From positions 29,024,846 to 29,088,845 of the forward strand of contig NC_052667.1 of assembly GCF_016802725.1 (NCBI RefSeq): a stretch of DNA of 64,000 nucleotides. The letters run 5' to 3'. Shown here in pieces: positions 61,501-64,000 of the stretch; within the stretch, counting starts at the first letter, position 1; the number at the start of each line of letters is the position of its first letter. This DNA is from Solenopsis invicta. Taxonomy: Eukaryota > Arthropoda > Insecta > Hymenoptera > Formicidae. Position numbers and translations under genes: made by a program. Below the pieces are notes generated by a model. It saw nothing but the letters and a program-made list of their open reading frames with translations. It made no database searches and was not told the origin of the DNA.

Positions 61501-62686
61501 TAATTTGTGGATAGGTGACGAAACCAAAGCAACCGTTTTGTACCGCCTGGAAGGATGCGTGATCCATCCTAATTACTACGAAAACACTGGTGACAATGAC
61601 GTTGCTGTTTGTAAGACTTCTAAAACCATCACGTTTAGTGCTAACGTTGGTCCAGCTTGTTTACCATTTCGACTTAGATACAAATCGTTTGCTGGTAGTA
61701 ACGTCACTGCCTTAGGTTAGTATCTTCCAAGTATTTTCACGGTGAAAATAACAATTAAGGTGACCCACTCCGTTGGATGCGCAGTGAATTGAAGATAATG
61801 GGAATCATGACAGCCAATCGAGTTTTGAGATATAGTTTGCGTTATAAATGAACTCAATTTCTGATTGATCCAGAAATTGAGCTCATTTGCCATTACACGC
61901 CGCGCAATGGCCCAAGCGGAATAACAAGTCAAAATGACATCAAAGTGAATCGTAATTGATCGAAAAGTGACTTTTAACGATAATTTTGCAGTCACTTTGA
62001 CATCATTTTGACGTTGCGATGATTCCCTGTTTCGCTTGGGGGGTTGTCGTCTTGTTATTTACTAGATTATTTACACCATAAGGATTTCCACGGTAATCGA
62101 TTATCCGTTTCAATTTAATTTAATCGTTAGGCTGGGGTATGATGGAATTTGGAGGACCTAAAGCGACAAGGCTTCAAAAAGTGAATTTAAATGTAATAAC
62201 TCTTGAAGAATGTCAAAACAGGCTTCCCAATCAAGGGATAAAGGTTCAAGACTTGTGTACTTATACTGACGGAAAGGATACTTGTCAGGTGAAGAGATCG
62301 TTTTTATGAATTTAAATATAATGGTTAATAGTAGTACTTAATGGACAATTATTCAAGAATTGTGATGCGAAACTATCCTCGAGCTATAAATTTTTTTCCG
62401 TTTGTGTGCCATAGATGGACAGTGGCGGGCCTCTTCTATGGCAGGATCCTATCACACATAATTTGGTGATAGTTGGTATTATATCTTCCGGTGAAGGTTG
62501 TGCTTCAAATTCTCCTGCTATCTCAAAACGAGTAGGATATTTCGTCGATTGGATAACATCCGTAACATCTGGTAAGAAGTGGCAGCATCAAAGTTTTATC
62601 ATTTAAAGAAAAATCGATGCAACATATACATGCCTATATTTTTATTACCTTTTATTACAGGTGCACAATATTGCGCAGTTGAATGA
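58506..62686 (+). CDS. Secreted CUB-domain trypsin-like serine protease, venom serine protease 34-like
   Basis: A secreted S1 endopeptidase with an N-terminal CUB domain. Hymenopteran relatives are annotated as venom serine protease 34-like and occur in venom or hemolymph (family knowledge). Eight exons give 385 aa: 58506-58515, 59315-59520, 60012-60209, 60376-60577, 61515-61715, 62131-62288, 62415-62571 and 62661-62686. The domains in order are a signal peptide (about 1-22, VVLFGILLCLVTLNGAQS), a CUB domain (about 26-130) and a linker QCQCGW. The activation site R140/IVGG is followed by the catalytic domain with His183 (TAAHC), Asp234 (NDVAV) and Ser328 (DSGGP). Asp322, six residues before Ser328, predicts cleavage after Arg/Lys. 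All three catalytic residues are present, so the enzyme should be active. Notable are CQMDSGGP where most trypsins have CxGDSGGP, and extra cysteines at 170 and 220. The first exon is the weakest part of the model. Confidence 0.9.
59315..59520 (+). CDS. Protease exon 2 (signal peptide and first half of CUB)
   Basis: Begins after ATTATTCTAG. It encodes the hydrophobic core of the signal peptide, then DCKYFQQLQADQTYYAYNPG and FPNMYEGEKHCVWETEG, the start of a CUB fold (YNPGFPNMY pattern and first cysteine pair). It ends in phase 0 at ATG/GTAAGT. Confidence 0.88.
60012..60209 (+). CDS. Protease exon 3 (second half of CUB and linker)
   Basis: Begins after TTACTTTACAG. It encodes NNYCQDTLTVQFDGNNKYTS, then CGYNEFILQG...FLCEIKT and the linker NNQCQCGWSKV that precedes the activation site. 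It is exactly 66 codons, phase 0 at both ends. The CxCGW linker before RIVGG is characteristic of this insect protease group. Confidence 0.88.
60376..60577 (+). CDS. Protease exon 4 (activation site and catalytic His)
   Basis: Encodes TRIVGGRETGINEYPMMAGL, a Cys-Gly-Cys where trypsins usually have a single cysteine, and TAAHC with the catalytic His, ending GEHDTTT in phase 1 at donor GTAATT. The INEYPMMAGLV word is a strong family marker. Confidence 0.92.
60735..61138. mobile_element. MITE-like element with internal tandem units, in protease intron 4
   Basis: Termini CCCAATAAACGGAAATGGAT on the left and, as reverse complement, CCCCAGCAAACGGAAATGGAT on the right. Inside are three imperfect units of about 80 bp (starting near 60796, 60874 and 60954). 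Each has a GGATTAAAATGGAT-like box, and the first two have a GACCCGC or GGCCCGC box. No coding frame. Confidence 0.75.
61515..61715 (+). CDS. Protease exon 5 (catalytic Asp)
   Basis: Using the acceptor GTGGATAG at 61514, it joins TTG and DETKATVLYRLEGCVIHPNY and then NDVAV with the catalytic Asp, ending before the conserved GWG. It ends in phase 1 at TTAG/GTTAGT. A stronger acceptor (GACTTTTCAG, exon start 61440) is also in frame and would add 25 residues. The shorter form fits the family length. Confidence 0.8.
61911..62040. mobile_element. MITE-like element, about 130 bp, in protease intron 5
   Basis: Ends CCCAAGCG and CGCTTGGG. The inner words TCAAAATGACATCAAAGTGA and, as reverse complement, TCAAAATGATGTCAAAGTGA extend the inverted arms to about 40-50 bp. 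No coding capacity. Confidence 0.65.
62131..62288 (+). CDS. Protease exon 6 (GWG to specificity pocket)
   Basis: Begins after TTTAATCGTTAG. It encodes GWGMMEFGGPKATRLQKVNL, a cysteine pair, and LCTYTDGKDTCQ, which supplies the Asp of the S1 pocket. It ends in phase 0 at CAG/GTGAAG. Confidence 0.92.
62415..62571 (+). CDS. Protease exon 7 (catalytic Ser)
   Basis: Begins after GTGCCATAG. It encodes MDSGGPLLWQDPITHNLVIV and then GIISSGEGCASNSPAISKRV, the last strand and the C-terminal helix YFVDWITSV. It ends in phase 1 at CTG/GTAAGA. Confidence 0.93.
62661..62686 (+). CDS. Protease exon 8 (C-terminal seven residues)
   Basis: Begins after CCTTTTATTACAG, completes Gly378 and reads AQYCAVE before TGA. 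The short last exon with a single cysteine is in phase with exon 7. Confidence 0.85.
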
Positions 62687-62871
62687 GCTCTGCATAGTTA
62701 AATGGAAGATTTGTTTTACCAGCTTATGGACTTTTGTTGGTATTTTGTCATGTTCTTGCAAGATATATACTAAATATTATGGATTGTACTTGTACAAATA
62801 CATGTATCTACATACAAATATAAGCGTATAAAAATGCACATACAATACTATAAGTATACATAAATACGTGC

Positions 62872-62922
62872 GCGCGTGTGTGTGCGTGTGCATGTGCGTG
62901 CGTGCGTGTGTGTGTGTTTAAT
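62872..62922. repeat. (GT)n microsatellite with GC interruptions
   Basis: GT units with CGTGCG interruptions, in the probable 3' UTR of the protease. Confidence 0.85.
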
Positions 62923-62937
62923 GCATAATACGTATAT

Positions 62938-62943
62938 AATAAA
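62938..62943 (+). terminator. Candidate polyadenylation signal of the protease
   Basis: AATAAA about 250 bases after the stop, within AT-rich sequence; chance occurrence is possible. Confidence 0.35.
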
Positions 62944-63221
62944 TATTATATACGTGCAATGTGTGCACAATTAATGAAACTAAAAAGTGTATTTAAAAGA
63001 TATACAAATATTATTGAGCACCAAGATTTGTGGCCAAAAATATTCTTTTCTTCTATTTTTATTATTTATACATAGATTTTAATTTTATTCGTTACTGCAC
63101 ATATAATTTTACATACATTGACAATAATTCATTATATTAGCTTTTACGTAAAAATTTGAGTGCATGCAACATGTTTTCTAATTAATTATTTGTGTTGCCT
63201 CTTTTACCATTTAAAATTATA

Positions 63222-63224
63222 TAT

Positions 63225-63279
<55 letters not shown>

Positions 63280-63301
63280 TATATATATATATATATAAAT
63301 A

Positions 63302-63345
<44 letters not shown>
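63222..63345. repeat. Long (AT)n block
   Basis: Three (AT)n runs broken by AAAATT and GTGTAT. Confidence 0.92.
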
Positions 63346-63349
<4 letters not shown>

Positions 63350-63445
63350 GACGTATATATATTTCTAACATATTATTATATTAGAAATTACAAATGCGTG
63401 CTCCTACGGTAAAACGTGGGGACAACCATTATCAAACACCTTGTG
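63343..63445. mobile_element. Decayed, truncated copy of the 22-kb MITE (reverse orientation)
   Basis: ATTTACCGACG, TTTCTAACATATTATTATAT and TAGAAATTACAAATGCGTG match the reverse complement of the core of 22055-22210. CTACGGTAAAACGTGGGGAC then corresponds to its right-hand TIR with several changes. The opposite TIR is missing and replaced by the (AT)n block. Confidence 0.75.
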
Positions 63446-64000
63446 GGCGCGCGCGCACACATACATGTTAACTTATCTTTTCCAATTGCATTCCCTTCAC
63501 AACCAAGATTTTTCTACTCGATTTTGAAAAACAATGTGAGAAGTATAACTCATTAATACTAAAGCTTAAATTAATATTAAAGCTTAATATTTGAGAAAAT
63601 ACATTTAGAAGAAAATGAATTTATTTTGCTCATAATATACTACTGTAAAATTCATTATTACGTATCAATAATTAAATTCTTTTTATTATTAAAAATACAC
63701 AGATGTTTATACTATAAATCTTTTGATTTTAGCATACATAACAGATTAAATAGACATCTAACGAACGATTTTTAAAGAAACGTTCATAGCAATATGCGAC
63801 ATTTTCTATTCTTGTTTTGACAAGAATATGTTTTGAAACATGAGGATTTTCTTCAAGTCAAGTTAAAAATTAGACTCTAAAGATGAAAGTATTATAAGTA
63901 ACACGTATTTCGATTGGTGGTACAAAAAAATTTTAGGCAATGCTTAATTTGAATGTGCATGCGCTGTTGCACCATGCGCTAATGGGGTCTTCTTTTTATC

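Larger units (their letters stand above)
62687..64000. other. Non-coding region after the protease gene
   Basis: No gene is recognised. It contains a (GT)n tract at 62872-62922, a candidate AATAAA at 62938-62943 for the protease transcript, a long (AT)n block at 63222-63345 and a decayed MITE at 63343-63445. Confidence 0.6.

Overview
The window looks like nuclear DNA of an insect, most likely a hymenopteran and plausibly an ant. The evidence is AT-rich DNA dense in (CA)n, (CT)n and (AT)n microsatellites, three multi-exon genes with GT...AG introns, and products that are all insect-type: an octopamine receptor, a trehalose-transporter-type sugar carrier and a CUB plus trypsin protease of the hymenopteran 'venom serine protease 34' type. 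The species is inferred; nothing in the window proves it. No bacterial genes, CRISPR array, rRNA or tRNA was recognised.

Layout. From 1 to 11.05 kb there is AT-rich non-coding DNA with one pair of adjacent GC-richer inverted-repeat elements (3.19-3.67 kb). From 11.05 to 13.34 kb, on the minus strand, lie two coding exons of a beta-adrenergic-like octopamine receptor. From 13.3 to 39.8 kb there is a long stretch without a recognisable protein gene. If the receptor has upstream non-coding exons, this is probably its 5' intronic and regulatory DNA; it holds microsatellites, MITE-like elements, several GC-richer islands and one exon-like island at 34.5 kb. From 39.8 to 41.3 kb there is a marked CpG-rich, promoter-like zone. 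From 41.4 to 46.4 kb there is non-coding DNA with a Tourist-like MITE and two striking palindromes. From 46.44 to 50.63 kb, on the plus strand, lies a six-exon sugar transporter (488 aa model). From 50.6 to 58.5 kb there is non-coding DNA with several MITE families. From 58.5 to 62.69 kb, on the plus strand, lies an eight-exon secreted CUB-serine protease (385 aa model) with two MITE-like elements in its introns. From 62.7 to 64 kb there are microsatellites and a decayed second copy of the MITE seen at 22 kb.

The three genes are functionally unrelated as far as the sequence shows: a neuromodulator receptor, a sugar carrier and a secreted protease. I reconstructed the exon structures by hand from splice sites and reading phase. 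All internal phases close and both long models end at in-frame stops. The least certain points are the receptor's C-terminus, the 10-nt first coding exon of the protease and the exact acceptor of protease exon 5.

I did not find a convincing new biological system. The most unusual structures are the long near-perfect palindrome around 44.5 kb, the perfect 63-bp palindrome at 43.0 kb, a set of apparently non-autonomous inverted-repeat elements of at least eight families, an in-frame alternative acceptor in the protease, and exon-like islands between genes.
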